41,274 nt of DNA, from NCBI GenBank assembly GCA_032718475.1, contig JAUCBJ010007039.1, forward strand, positions 1 through 41,274. Direction: 5' to 3'. The position numbers were made by a program, and so were the translations under genes. Source of the DNA: Nemertoderma westbladi. Taxonomy: Eukaryota; Xenacoelomorpha; Nemertodermatida; Nemertodermatidae. Shown here piece by piece: positions 29,816 through 40,895 of this stretch; position 1 is the stretch's first letter; each line of letters starts with the position of its first letter. The notes under the pieces were generated by a model. The model saw nothing but the letters and a program-made list of their open reading frames with translations, had not been told where the DNA came from and searched no databases.

Positions 29816-32800
29816 ATGTGTACCGGTACTCTATACTTATTTAATTTTTAATGTGTACCGGTACTCTATACTTATTTAATTTTTAATGTGTACCGGTACT
29901 CTATACTTATTTAATTTTTAATGTGTACCAGTACTCTATACTTATTTAATTTTTAATGTGTACCGGTACTCTATACTTATTTAATTTTTAATGTGTACCG
30001 GTACTCTATACTTATTTAATTTTTAATGTGTACCGGTACTCTATACTTATTTAATTTTTAATGTGTACCAGTACTCTATACTTATTTAATTTTTAATGTG
30101 TACCGGTACTCTATACTTATTTAATTTTTAATGTGTACCGGTACTCTATACTTATTTAATTTTTAATGTGTACCGGTACTCTATACTTATCTGCAATGTG
30201 TACCGGTACTCTATACTTATCTGCAATGTGTACCGGTACTCTATACTTATCTGCAATGTGTACCGGCACTCTATACTTATCTGCAATGTGTACCGGTACT
30301 CTATACTTATTTAATTTTTAATGTGTACCGGTACTCTATACTTATTTAATTTTTAATGTGTACTGGTACTCTATACTTATTTAATTTTTAATGTGTACCG
30401 GTACTTTATACTTATTTAATTTTTAATGTGTACCGGTACTCTATACTTATTTAATTTTTAATGTGTACTGGTACTCTATACTTATTTAATTTTTAATGTG
30501 TACCGGTACTCTATACTTATCTGCAATATATACCGGTACTCTATACTTATTTAATTTTTAATGTGTACCGGTACTCTATACTTATTTAATTTTTAATGTG
30601 TACCGGTACTCTATACTTATTTGATTTTTTGTGTACCGGTACTCTATACTTATTTAATTTGTAATGTGTACCGGTACTCTATACTTATCTGCAATGTGTA
30701 CCAGTACTCAATACTTATCTGCAATGTGTACCGGTACTCTATACTTATCTGCAATGTGTACCGGTACTCTATACTTATTTAATTTTTAATGTGTACCGGT
30801 ACTCTATACTTATTTAATTTTTAATGTGTACCGGTACTCTATACTTATTTAATTTTTAATGTGTACCGGTACTCTATACTTATTTAATTTTTAATGTGTA
30901 CCAGTACTCAATACTTATCTGCAATGTGTACCGGTACTCAATACTTATCTGCAATGTGTACCGGTACTCTATACTTATCTGCAATATATACCGGTACTCT
31001 ATACTTATTTAATTTTTAATGTGTACCGGTACTCTATACTTATTTAATTTTTAATGTGTACCAGTACTCTATACTTATTTAATTTTTAATGTGTACCGGT
31101 ACTCTATACTTATTTAATTTTTAATGTGTACCGGTACTCTATACTTATCTGCAATGTGTACCGGTACTCTATACTTATTTAATTTTTAATGTGTACCGGT
31201 ACTCTATACTTATTTAATTTTTAATGTGTACCGGTACTCTATACTTATTTAATTTTTAATGTGTACCGGTACTCTATACTTATTTAATTTTTAATGTGTA
31301 CCGGTACTCTATACTTATTTAATTTTTAATGTGTACCGGTACTCTATACTTATTTAATTTTTAATGTGTACCGGTACTCTATACTTATTTAATTTTTAAT
31401 GTGTACCGGTACTCTATACTTATCTGCAATGTGTACCGGTACTCTATACTTATCTGCAATGTGTACCGGCACTCTATACTTATCTGCAATGTGTACCGGT
31501 ACTCTATACTTATTTAATTTTTAATGTGTACCGGTACTCTATACTTATTTAATTTTTAATGTGTACCGGTACTCTATACTTATTTAATTTTTAATGTGTA
31601 CCGGTACTCTATACTTATTTAATTTTTAATGTGTACCGGTACTCTATACTTATTTAATTTTTAATGTGTACCGGTACTCTATACTTATTTAATTTTTAAT
31701 GTGTACCGGTACTCTATACTTATCTGCAATGTGTACCGGTACTCTATACTTATCTGCAATGTGTACCGGCACTCTATACTTATCTGCAATGTATACCGGT
31801 ACTCTATACTTATTTAATTTTTAATGTGTACCGGTACTCTATACTTATTTAATTTTTAATGTGTACCGGTACTCTATACTTATTTAATTTTTAATGTGTA
31901 CCGGTACTCTATACTTATTTAATTTTTAATGTGTACCGGTACTCTATACTTATTTAATTTTTAATGTGTACCGGTACTCTATACTTATCTGCAATGTGTA
32001 CCGGTACTCTATACTTATCTGCAATGTGTACCGGCACTCTATACTTATCTGCAATGTGTACCGGTACTCTATACTTATTTAATTTTTAATGTGTACCGGT
32101 ACTCTATACTTATTTAATTTTTAATGTGTACCGGTACTCTATACTTATTTAATTTTTAATGTGTACCGGTACTCTATACTTATTTAATTTTTAATGTGTA
32201 CCGGTACTCTATACTTATTTAATTTTTAATGTGTACCAGTACTCTATACTTATTTAATTTTTAATGTGTACCGGTACTCTATACTTATTTAATTTTTAAT
32301 GTGTACCGGTACTCTATACTTATCTGCAATGTGTACCGGTACTCTATACTTATTTAATTTTTAATGTGTACCGGTACTCTATACTTATTTAATTTTTAAT
32401 GTGTACCGGTACTCTATACTTATTTAATTTTTAATGTGTACCGGTACTCTATACTTATTTAATTTTTAATGTGTACCGGTACTCTATACTTATTTAATTT
32501 TTAATGTGTACCGGTACTCTATACTTATTTAATTTTTAATGTGTACCGGTACTCTATACTTATTTAATTTTTAATGTGTACCGGTACTCTATACTTATTT
32601 AATTTTTAATGTGTACCGGTACTCTATACTTATCTGCAATGTGTACCGGTACTCTATACTTATCTGCAATGTGTACCGGCACTCTATACTTATCTGCAAT
32701 GTGTACCGGTACTCTATACTTATCTGCAATGTGTACCGGTACTCTATACTTATTTAATTTTTAATGTGTACCGGTACTCTATACTTATTTAATTTTTAAT

Positions 32801-34296
32801 GTGTACCGGTACTCTATACTTATTTAATTTTTAATGTGTACCGGTACTCTATACTTATTTAATTTTTAATGTGTACCAGTACTCTATACTTATTTAATTT
32901 TTAATGTGTACCGGTACTCTATACTTATTTAATTTTTAATGTGTACCGGTACTCTATACTTATTTAATTTTTAATGTGTACCGGTACTCTATACTTATTT
33001 AATTTTTAATGTGTACCAGTACTCTATACTTATTTAATTTTTAATGTGTACCGGTACTCTATACTTATTTAATTTTTAATGTGTACCGGTACTCTATACT
33101 TATTTAATTTTTAATGTGTACCGGTACTCTATACTTATCTGCAATGTGTACCGGTACTCTATACTTATCTGCAATGTGTACCGGTACTCTATACTTATCT
33201 GCAATGTGTACCGGCACTCTATACTTATCTGCAATGTGTACCGGTACTCTATACTTATTTAATTTTTAATGTGTACCGGTACTCTATACTTATTTAATTT
33301 TTAATGTGTACTGGTACTCTATACTTATTTAATTTTTAATGTGTACCGGTACTCTATACTTATTTAATTTTTAATGTGTACCGGTACTCTATACTTATTT
33401 AATTTTTAATGTGTACCGGTACTCTATACTTATTTAATTTTTAATGTGTACCGGTACTCTATACTTATCTGCAATATATACCGGTACTCTATACTTATTT
33501 AATTTTTAATGTGTACCGGTACTCTATACTTATTTAATTTTTAATGTGTACCGGTACTCTATACTTATTTAATTTTTAATGTGTACCGGTACTCTATACT
33601 TATTTAATTTTTTGTGTACCGGTACTCTATACTTATTTAATTTGTAATGTGTACCGGTACTCTATACTTATTTAATTTTTAATGTGTACCGGTACTCTAT
33701 ACTTATTTAATTTTTAATGTGTACCGGTACTCTATACTTATCTGCAATGTGTACCGGTACTCTATACTTATTTGATTTTTTGTGTACCGGTACTCTATAC
33801 TTATCTGCAATGTGTACCGGTACTCTATACTTATTTGATTTTTTGTGTACCGGTACTCTATACTTATTTGATTTTTTGTGTACCGGTACTCTATACTTAT
33901 TTGATTTTTTGTGTACCGGTACTCTATACTTATCTGCAATGTGTACCGGTACTCTATACTTATTTGATTTTTTGTGTACCGGTACTCTATACTTATCTGC
34001 AATGTGTACCGGTACTCTATACTTATTTGATTTTTTGTGTACCGGTACTCTATACTTATTTAATTTGTAATGTGTACCGGTACTCTATACTTATTTAATT
34101 TTTAATGTGTACCGGTACTCTATACTTATTTAATTTTTAATGTGTACCGGTACTCTATACTTATCTGCAATATATACCGGTACTCTATACTTATTTAATT
34201 TTTAATGTGTACCGGTACTCTATACTTATTTAATTTTTAATGTGTACCGGTACTCTATACTTATCTGCAATGTGTACCGGTACTCTATACTTATTT
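29816..34296. repeat. Minisatellite of 30/33/35-bp units (left part, ~4.5 kb)
   Basis: All units share TGTGTACCGGTACTCTATAC followed by TTAT. They then differ: TTAATTTTTAA (35 bp), CTGCAA (30 bp) or TTGATTTTT (33 bp). Each unit carries the perfect 10-bp palindrome GTACCGGTAC. The CCGGCACTC variant unit recurs inside runs of CTGCAA units (about 30267, 31468, 31768, 32033, 32678 and 33213), which shows higher-order duplication. The right part is at 38070..38648. Peptide frames across it are by-products. Confidence 0.95.
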
Positions 34297-34733
34297 CATC
34301 AGGTCAGGTCAGGTCAGGTCAGGTATTCTAGGTAATTGATCAAGAAAACTTGCCACCTCCATGCAGCATAAAGGAGGTGCCACCTGTAGCTGCATAGACC
34401 CTCTTACTAGGGCAAATCTGGTCCTGTAACTACTGTAGGACCCCCTTCGTTCTGGGATAAGGACGCCCTTGGTCCTGGATTAAGCACCCATATACTTGGC
34501 TGCAGGGGTATATGGCCTGACCAGGCAGATGGTGATCTACCAACGGCTGGTTAGGAGTAGAGTGTTCTCATGTCCACTCTGAGGGCACTTCACTGCGACC
34601 TGCACCTGGCAGCAAGGGTACAGGGCATGACCCAGCAGATGAGCTGCAACAGCCAATGGTGGGTCATGTACGCCAGAGTAGATATGGGTGATGGGCCTCA
34701 TATCTGACTCCATTGCGACACCCACCCTGTGGA

Positions 34734-37700
34734 ATGGCAAACCAGGGTGTGGTATTTGCCCCGAGAGCTGACTCGGCAAAAAAGCACCCCCCAACCCCCA
34801 CTATGGATTACATTAGCAATGCGGAGGTCCGGCCACTAGAGGCCAGTGGAATTACCGGACACAATCGGCCTCACAGGCGTCAGTTAACTCCTGACCGGCT
34901 GCCTGTCTCACCCCCTACTGGAGAGAGAGCAGCCAACAATTCTTTGAGTCCCTTTCCTGATGACCTTTCTGGCCCAAACCCTGGGTCACCAGGGAGGCCA
35001 GATTGTGATGGGGAGAGGGATTCTGGAGTTGGAGGCTACTCTCATGTTCCACCCCGACCAACAAAGCCATTGGTGAATCTGAGGCAAGTCACTAGACTAG
35101 CCTCAGTAAACACCCTAACACTCGGGTCCCCAATGCGACAAGGTGAGCTGACTGCCTTGGCAGATAAGCTTTCTCTTAGTGCAGTGGGTGTTCAAGAGCA
35201 CCGAATGCAGACTGGACAGACTGATGAGGTTCTGATTAAGGACATGGGGGGCGGTTGGCGACTTGCCCTCGCGTCAGCAGATGATAGTGGCAATGGTGGA
35301 ATTGGTCTATTGATGAATCCAACTGCACATGCAGCATTGGACAAAATAGACCAAATCTCTAACCGCATCATCCGTTGCCACTTCTCATGTTCTGGAAGAC
35401 TGGCTAAGAAGTTTCCTAAGGTGGTTCTGATTGTGTGCTACTCTCCAACTAGTGTTGCCCCTGTAGAGGAGGTGGAAAATTTCTACCACAATCTACAAGC
35501 AGCAACTGATGGAGTGGATCAGCATGCATTCTTAACATTCCTGGGAGACTTTAATGCAAGTCTGCATCAATCACCTACATCGCCCTGGGTCTATAGCAAT
35601 AGTGTTAACCGAAATTCTGTCCATCTTCAGGATTTTATCTCTGGAAATGGATTGTTTTCGGCTGGAACCCAGTTCAAGAAGCGAACTGGAAAGCTATGGA
35701 CTCATAGTGGACCCAGTGGTCACAAGTCCCAGATAGACCATATTCTGTTTCGTAGGAAATACAGGAGCTCTATACAAGACTGTAATGCATTTACACTTCG
35801 ACCCTTCTCCAGTGATCACCGCCTTATTGTGGCCAAGGTAAGACTTAGTCTGCGTGCTAGCAGAACAACGAAATCTGCCTTGCCACAGCATGACTGGTCC
35901 TCTCTGTTGCAACAGCCAAGTGTGAGATCCAGCTTCACACTACAGCTGAGCAACAGGTATGAGGCTCTTGCCTCTGAGGCGGCAGATCACTGTGAGGGCT
36001 ATACTGCCTTTACAGAAGCAGTTAAGTTAGCAGCTGCAGAAACAGTTCCTGTATACCCTCGAAACAGGAAAAGGGCCCCCTGGACTGACAACAAAATTCA
36101 GAAGTGCCGAAATGACCTTCATAAGGCGCAGAAAGAGTCCCGACTCAAACAGACTACAGCGGCCAAGAATGCAGTTAAAGCTGCATCTAGGTCCCTGAAC
36201 AGGCAGTACTCTGTTAATCTACAGGAGCTAATAAACCAACAGGTTGATGCCATCAATGATGCTGACGACAGCAGGCAATCATCCCAGGCATGGAAATCGA
36301 TCAATCTGCTTACTGGGCGGAAAAGCCAACCAACCACCAAGGTTAAGGCTGAATCACCAGCCGATCGCCTCAATGGTTGGAAAGCCCACTTTGAAAAGCT
36401 CCTCAATAATGACAGGGTATTGCCTGATAACTTTATAGAAGTAAAAGTGTCTGAGTCTGTACTCCCAGATATTCCCATTGGCGATATCTCCTTTGCAGAA
36501 GTGAAGGCTGCTGCAAAGAGCATTAAGACCAATCGTGCCAGTGGAGTAGATGGTGTTCCCCCTGAGGTCTTTAAAATACCTGAGTGTTTAAAGCTCATCT
36601 ATCCCATCATAGTAGACATGTACCGTACAACAAGAGTCCCACAAGAAATGAAAACAAATAAGTTGGTGCCAGTTCCCAAGAAGGGCAACCTAACACTCTA
36701 TGGTTCTTTTCGGGGAATCTCATTGATCTCGATTGCTGCAAAACTATACAATAGAATTCTATTAAATCGCATCAGGGATCCCATTGAGAGACTGCTACGT
36801 GGAAATCAGAATGGGTTCCGTAAAGGTCGTGGGACCATGGAGCCCATTTTGGCACTTAGAAGGATAATTGAAGAGTTATCAAAAAAGAAAGACAGGCATC
36901 TGGCTGTTATCTTTGTTGACTTCTTCAAGGCCTTTGATTCAGTCTCTCGCTCACGTATGTTCAGCATACTTTCATTATATGGGATTCCTGATGAAATTAT
37001 TGCAGCAATCAGATCAGTATACGATGGTTCGACAACATTTGTGTCTACTGTTGATGGTGACACAGAACCATTTGAAGTGTTATGGGGCGTCCTCCAAGGA
37101 GACACACTTGCACCATTCTTGTTCATTATTGTGGTTGACTATGTTCTACGCACATCCTTAGATCATCATAATGATGATGGGGTGATGATAACTCCACCTA
37201 CTGGCTCCAGAAGTCGAGGAAATCCTGCCAAGTACCTAACTGATCTAGACTTTGCTGATGACTTAGGAGTACTCTCAGAATCATTAGAGGGAGCCCAGCG
37301 GCTCCTCAGCTCATTAGAACATGCTGCTTCTAGTGTTGGTCTTTTTATTAACTCCAGAAAGACCAAAATTCTGACAGTTAACTTTGAAAGTCCTCAGCAA
37401 GTCTCTGATCGGATGAGCATAAGCTCAAAGGATGGTATGCTTGAGCATGTGGACGACTTCTGTTACCTGGGATCATGGATCCGGAAGTCAGGTGAGGACC
37501 TTCGAATACGTAAGGGAAAGGCATGGGCAGCCTTGAATAGGCTTTCCAGGATTTGGAAGTCACCTAGAATTAATCGGAAACTTAAGGTCCGATTATTCAG
37601 AGCAGCAGTAGTTCCAGTACTCCTCTACGGGAGTCCATGCTGGGCTCTAACTGCTGAGGACACCAAATCTCTGGATGGCACATTCACAAGAATGCTACGC

Positions 37701-38030
37701 CGGGTACATTGTGTCAAGTACAATGCACACATCTCCAACCAGACACTATATAACATTGGAGGTGTCTCATTGGTTCCCCCAAGCTTGACACTAGAACAAA
37801 ATCGCCTCCGCTTTGCAGGACATTGCTTTCGCCGTGAGGACCAGCCAGTGCATAATCTTGTACTTTGGCAGCCTCATGGAGTGAATAAGCATGGTGGACA
37901 GCCCATGACTTTCTTGAGACGCATCTTAAAGGACACTGGCCTTAAAGATGCGGATGATCTAGCAAATGTCATGGGTGATAGGGAGTTGTGGCGGTGCAAT
38001 TTTGTTGACAAGCCGGCACAGCATTCTTAA
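34734..38030 (+). CDS. LINE ORF: APE endonuclease and reverse transcriptase
   Basis: An uninterrupted ORF of about 1,098 codons from the first ATG (34734); a TTG 21 bp upstream is also in frame. After a ~120-residue Pro/Ser-rich leader comes an APE-type endonuclease: VGVQEHRM, FLGDFNASL near residue 268 and SDHRLIV near 360. RT motifs follow: VPVPKKGNLTLYGSFRGISL, FVDFFKAFDSV near 728, GVLQGDTLAPFLFI, and LDFADD near 839. The C-terminus includes RLRFAGHCFRREDQ and an NKHGGQPMTFLRRIL segment. This layout is typical of RTE-like or related single-ORF LINEs of invertebrates; I cannot fix the clade by eye. All catalytic motifs are present and there are no stops, so recent or current activity is plausible. 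It nicks DNA and primes cDNA at the target. Confidence 0.93.
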   Translation: MANQGVVFAPRADSAKKHPPTPTMDYISNAEVRPLEASGITGHNRPHRRQLTPDRLPVSPPTGERAANNSLSPFPDDLSGPNPGSPGRPDCDGERDSGVGGYSHVPPRPTKPLVNLRQVTRLASVNTLTLGSPMRQGELTALADKLSLSAVGVQEHRMQTGQTDEVLIKDMGGGWRLALASADDSGNGGIGLLMNPTAHAALDKIDQISNRIIRCHFSCSGRLAKKFPKVVLIVCYSPTSVAPVEEVENFYHNLQAATDGVDQHAFLTFLGDFNASLHQSPTSPWVYSNSVNRNSVHLQDFISGNGLFSAGTQFKKRTGKLWTHSGPSGHKSQIDHILFRRKYRSSIQDCNAFTLRPFSSDHRLIVAKVRLSLRASRTTKSALPQHDWSSLLQQPSVRSSFTLQLSNRYEALASEAADHCEGYTAFTEAVKLAAAETVPVYPRNRKRAPWTDNKIQKCRNDLHKAQKESRLKQTTAAKNAVKAASRSLNRQYSVNLQELINQQVDAINDADDSRQSSQAWKSINLLTGRKSQPTTKVKAESPADRLNGWKAHFEKLLNNDRVLPDNFIEVKVSESVLPDIPIGDISFAEVKAAAKSIKTNRASGVDGVPPEVFKIPECLKLIYPIIVDMYRTTRVPQEMKTNKLVPVPKKGNLTLYGSFRGISLISIAAKLYNRILLNRIRDPIERLLRGNQNGFRKGRGTMEPILALRRIIEELSKKKDRHLAVIFVDFFKAFDSVSRSRMFSILSLYGIPDEIIAAIRSVYDGSTTFVSTVDGDTEPFEVLWGVLQGDTLAPFLFIIVVDYVLRTSLDHHNDDGVMITPPTGSRSRGNPAKYLTDLDFADDLGVLSESLEGAQRLLSSLEHAASSVGLFINSRKTKILTVNFESPQQVSDRMSISSKDGMLEHVDDFCYLGSWIRKSGEDLRIRKGKAWAALNRLSRIWKSPRINRKLKVRLFRAAVVPVLLYGSPCWALTAEDTKSLDGTFTRMLRRVHCVKYNAHISNQTLYNIGGVSLVPPSLTLEQNRLRFAGHCFRREDQPVHNLVLWQPHGVNKHGGQPMTFLRRILKDTGLKDADDLANVMGDRELWRCNFVDKPAQHS

Positions 38031-38058
38031 AAAATGCAGCTGCAATGCAGCATGCCGA
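38031..38058 (+). promoter_or_regulatory. LINE 3' terminal hairpin
   Basis: Directly after the stop codon come TGCAGCTGCA (palindrome) and GCTGC-AAT-GCAGC (5-bp stem, 3-nt loop), then CATGCCGA. The same sequence ends the copies at 23031 and 29541. LINE 3' ends are bound by their RT, so a recognition role is inferred. Confidence 0.6.
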
Positions 38059-38069
38059 TCCTAGTAGTA

Positions 38070-38648
38070 CTATACTTATTTGATTTTTTGTGTACCGGTA
38101 CTCTATACTTATTTAATTTGTAATGTGTACCGGTACTCTATACTTATTTAATTTTTAATGTGTACCGGTACTCTATACTTATTTAATTTTTAATGTGTAC
38201 CGGTACTCTATACTTATTTGATTTTTTGTGTACCGGTACTCTATACTTATTTAATTTGTAATGTGTACCGGTACTCTATACTTATCTGCAATGTGTACCG
38301 GTACTCTATACTTATCTGCAATGTGTACCGGTACTCTATACTTATTTAATTTTTAATGTGTACCGGTACTCTATACTTATTTAATTTTTAATGTGTACCG
38401 GTACTCTATACTTATTTAATTTTTAATGTGTACCGGTACTCTATACTTATTTAATTTTTAATGTGTACCGGTACTCTATACTTATTTAATTTTTTATGTG
38501 TACCGGTACTCTATACTTATTTAATTTTTAATGTGTACCGGTACTCTATACTTATCTGCAATGTGTACCGGTACTCTATACTTATCTGCAATGTGTACCG
38601 GTACTCTATACTTATCTGCAATGTGTACCGGTACTCTATACTTATCTG
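38070..38648. repeat. Minisatellite of 30/33/35-bp units (right part)
   Basis: This continues the array from the left of the LINE with the same unit classes, ending in four CTGCAA-type units at 38648. Confidence 0.95.
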
Positions 38649-39379
38649 CCAATATCACAAACCGTTAAATATTTACTTTTATTGGAAACTCTGGTGCGTA
38701 AGTCAGTAAGTTGGAAATCAGTAAGTTGGCTTCCTCTACTGCGATCCTAGGGGCCATTGGTAACCATGGTATAGACGGCGATAGATATTGCGCAACTGAC
38801 TGGCCTTCGCCGCCGCTCAGCAACACAGCTCTTATTTCGAATGGTTGCCACCATCGCTACACAAAACAAAACTGGTGGAGACCCACGGAGGAGTGCGCTG
38901 GCGTGAACTGCGGCTGCCCACTACAAAGTGTGCAGCGATACACCACAGTACGCCACCACAGTGCGCCACCACAGTGCGCCACCACAGTGCACCTATCGCA
39001 TGCCGTGTAATACCGGTTACTTTTGGCTGTTAGTTTAAGTATATTTAAACTAACCATCGCAAAACTCCACGATATTTTAATTATATTTTTACGGGTAGTT
39101 ACTGTAAATTTATTATATATTTTATATTTATGGTTTGTTCTAATGTCACGCCCACTCTATCGCACAACCCTCGCTATACAACTCGTATTATACAGGATTA
39201 CCTTTTTCATTGTATATATTTGACCAATCCTACGTGGTTTTAATGTACCGTCAACTGGGTTTATATAACATTAATGTTTATGTTTTAATGTCACGCTGTC
39301 CCACCGTTAATGTTCCATATGTTTGGATAATAATAAACAACAGTCATTAAGAAATATTATATTTTATTGCGCAACTCAC
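38649..39379. other. Intron stretch between minisatellite and exon
   Basis: No gene. It has a moderately GC-rich part (38730..39010) with a short CGCCACCACAGTG tandem repeat (about 38939..38990), then AT-rich sequence up to the splice donor at 39379. Confidence 0.6.
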
Positions 39380-39838
39380 CGATGTCCCGCCACATTGAGT
39401 ACGTCGTCCATCCGGCCCGATATGTGGTAGAACCCGTCGGGGTCGCGCCTAGCGGCGTCCCCACTGAAGTAGTAACCGGGGAAACGCGACAGGTAGGTCT
39501 CGTGGTAGCGCTCGTGGGAGCCGTAGATGGTGCGCGCCATGCCGGGCCAGGCCGCGGCCACGCACAGCGCGCCCTGGGCGTCGGGGCCTGGGAGCGGCTC
39601 GCCCGTGGCCGTGTCCAGCAGGACCACCCGTATCCCGGGCAACGGACGCATCGCGTGGGCGGGACGGATCTCGGCCCCGACCGCCGAGGGCCGGGGACTG
39701 ATCATGATCCCGCCGGTCTCCGTCTGCCACCAGGTGTCCACGACGGGACAGCGGCCCTGTCCCACCGCGTCCCGGTACCACACCCACGCCTCGTGGTTGA
39801 TTGGTTCGCCCACGCTGCCTAGCAACCGCAGTGACGAT
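39380..39838 (-). CDS. ACSS1: ACSS1-like acetyl-CoA synthetase, core exon
   Basis: This 459-nt exon lies between acceptor TTATTCAG and donor CG|GTGAGT. It encodes [35 protein letters not shown] (the A5 nucleotide-binding motif WWQTETGG), [20 protein letters not shown], then [14 protein letters not shown] and [14 protein letters not shown] (the Asp and hinge motifs, A7/A8). The enzyme activates acetate to acetyl-AMP and then acetyl-CoA. [12 protein letters not shown] and MARTIYG favour the mitochondrial ACSS1 type. The exon is strikingly GC- and CpG-rich with GC-ending codons, unlike the AT-rich DNA around it. Both strands are therefore open; the plus-strand frame is a shadow. Confidence 0.95.
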
Positions 39839-40330
39839 CTGAATAAACAATATAAGTGTGCAGTAAAGGGCCATCGGGAGGGGAGATGGGGGGGGGGGGG
39901 GGTGATCGATAAAATGTGACATCACATGTCAAGTAGATTACCCAATCTAAATACTTTCAGTTTGGTGCCCAGCCAATCAGCCTCTGGTCTGACTCTACTA
40001 CATTATTGTAGATTACAGGCAACGGTAGGCACAGTATATGCTCATGCTATATCCTTGGCCTATCGTCTAAACGGAGTATTTTTGGTCTTGCGACACTTTG
40101 CGACGGATGGGGGGGGGGGGGGGGGGGGGTGGGTTGTCAAAAATCGTCCAAAAAAAGTTACATAATTTAAGGTGGAGAGCTACTTTGACAAGAGCGTATT
40201 TTTTTTAAATTTAAAATCATAACCATGAAAATTTGAAAAATATCATAAAAATAAAAGGTGTTTTCAAATTCACAACACGAAAATATAAAAAAATGTTACA
40301 AAACACTAATAGAATCCAAACTCTAGCTAC
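39839..40330. other. Intron between ACSS1-like exons
   Basis: 492 bp with GT..AG ends on the minus strand. It holds two long G runs (39888..39902 and 40109..40129) and AT-rich sequence; no gene is seen. Confidence 0.75.
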
Positions 40331-40526
40331 CTGTCGTATTTAGCGGGCCATTTGTCTCCACTCTTGAGTAGCAGCCGTATAGCGGTTGGTGCCGTGTAGA
40401 ACTGGGTTATCTTCAGCCGTTCAACCACCTCCCAGTAGCGGCCGGGGTCCGGGTATACAGGGGTGCTCTCAAACAGAACAGATGTAGCTCCGTTGCTAAG
40501 GGGACCGTAAACAGCGTACGTGTGAC
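40331..40526 (-). CDS. ACSS1: ACSS1-like acetyl-CoA synthetase, first visible exon
   Basis: This 196-nt exon lies between acceptor TCTCCACAG and donor ACAG|GTAGCT. It encodes [39 protein letters not shown] and [20 protein letters not shown]. These are hallmark acetyl-CoA synthetase segments just before the A5 motif. It enters with two bases of the Gly codon (the family has ..TGHTY) and leaves with AG, in phase with the next exon (KYDR|SSLR). The exons for the N-terminal half are not in the window; the DNA to 41274 is transposon, so the upstream intron is at least 748 bp. Confidence 0.93.
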
Positions 40527-40746
40527 CTGTGGAGAATAGTAATAGCGTTTCGCTAAATCTCATAAGTAGCTGGGAAACAATGCAATACCTCTTTATAATA
40601 CTAGTCGTGGCTATTTACTAAAACAAAAATTCAACAGAGTACGCGATACACACTCTTACAGTACCAGAGCTAGTGCTTCAAACTTTTACCTCCCGAATGG
40701 TAAATCCTTCGAAACTGATAATTTCTTTTTTTTAACGGAATTAAAA

Positions 40747-40895
40747 GCAGGTGGAGGTGTTCCATTAATCTCCCCTAGCTTGACACTTGAACGGAACCAC
40801 CTCCGCTTTGCAGGACATAGCTTTCGCCCTGAGGACCAGCCAGTGCATAATCTTGTACTTTGGCAGCCTCATGGAGTGAATAAGCATGGTGGACA
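40747..40895 (+). pseudogene. LINE internal fragment
   Basis: This matches 37756..37904 of the full-length LINE: GCTTGACACT, CACCTCCGCTTTGCAGGACA and the DQPVHNLVLWQPHGVNKHGG segment. It ends mid-ORF at GGTGGACA, lacks both LINE ends and passes abruptly into BEL/Pao-like sequence. It is probably a remnant cut by that insertion or by deletion. Confidence 0.85.

Larger units (their letters stand above)
34297..38069 (+). mobile_element. Apparently full-length LINE inserted in minisatellite
   Basis: A 3.77-kb non-LTR retrotransposon. It starts CATCAGGTCAGGTC with about five AGGTC repeats, has a ~430-bp 5' untranslated region, one long ORF and a 3' UTR of only ~30 nt ending CATGCCGATCCTAGTAGTA. 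CTATACTTATTT flanks both sides (34285..34296 and 38070..38081). The duplicated 12-mer interrupts a minisatellite unit, so it is a true target duplication and not just repeat periodicity. The same length is found at the 29541 fragment. Confidence 0.88.

Noticed and set aside
33703-34098. Open frames of about 100-117 codons with repetitive peptides
   Set aside because: They are translations of the 33-bp minisatellite units, which keep a frame because 33 is divisible by three. No start context or conservation is implied.
39367-39822. 151-codon plus-strand frame opposite the ACSS1-like exon
   Set aside because: The minus strand clearly encodes acetyl-CoA synthetase motifs with correct splice sites. 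The other strand is open only because the exon is GC-rich.
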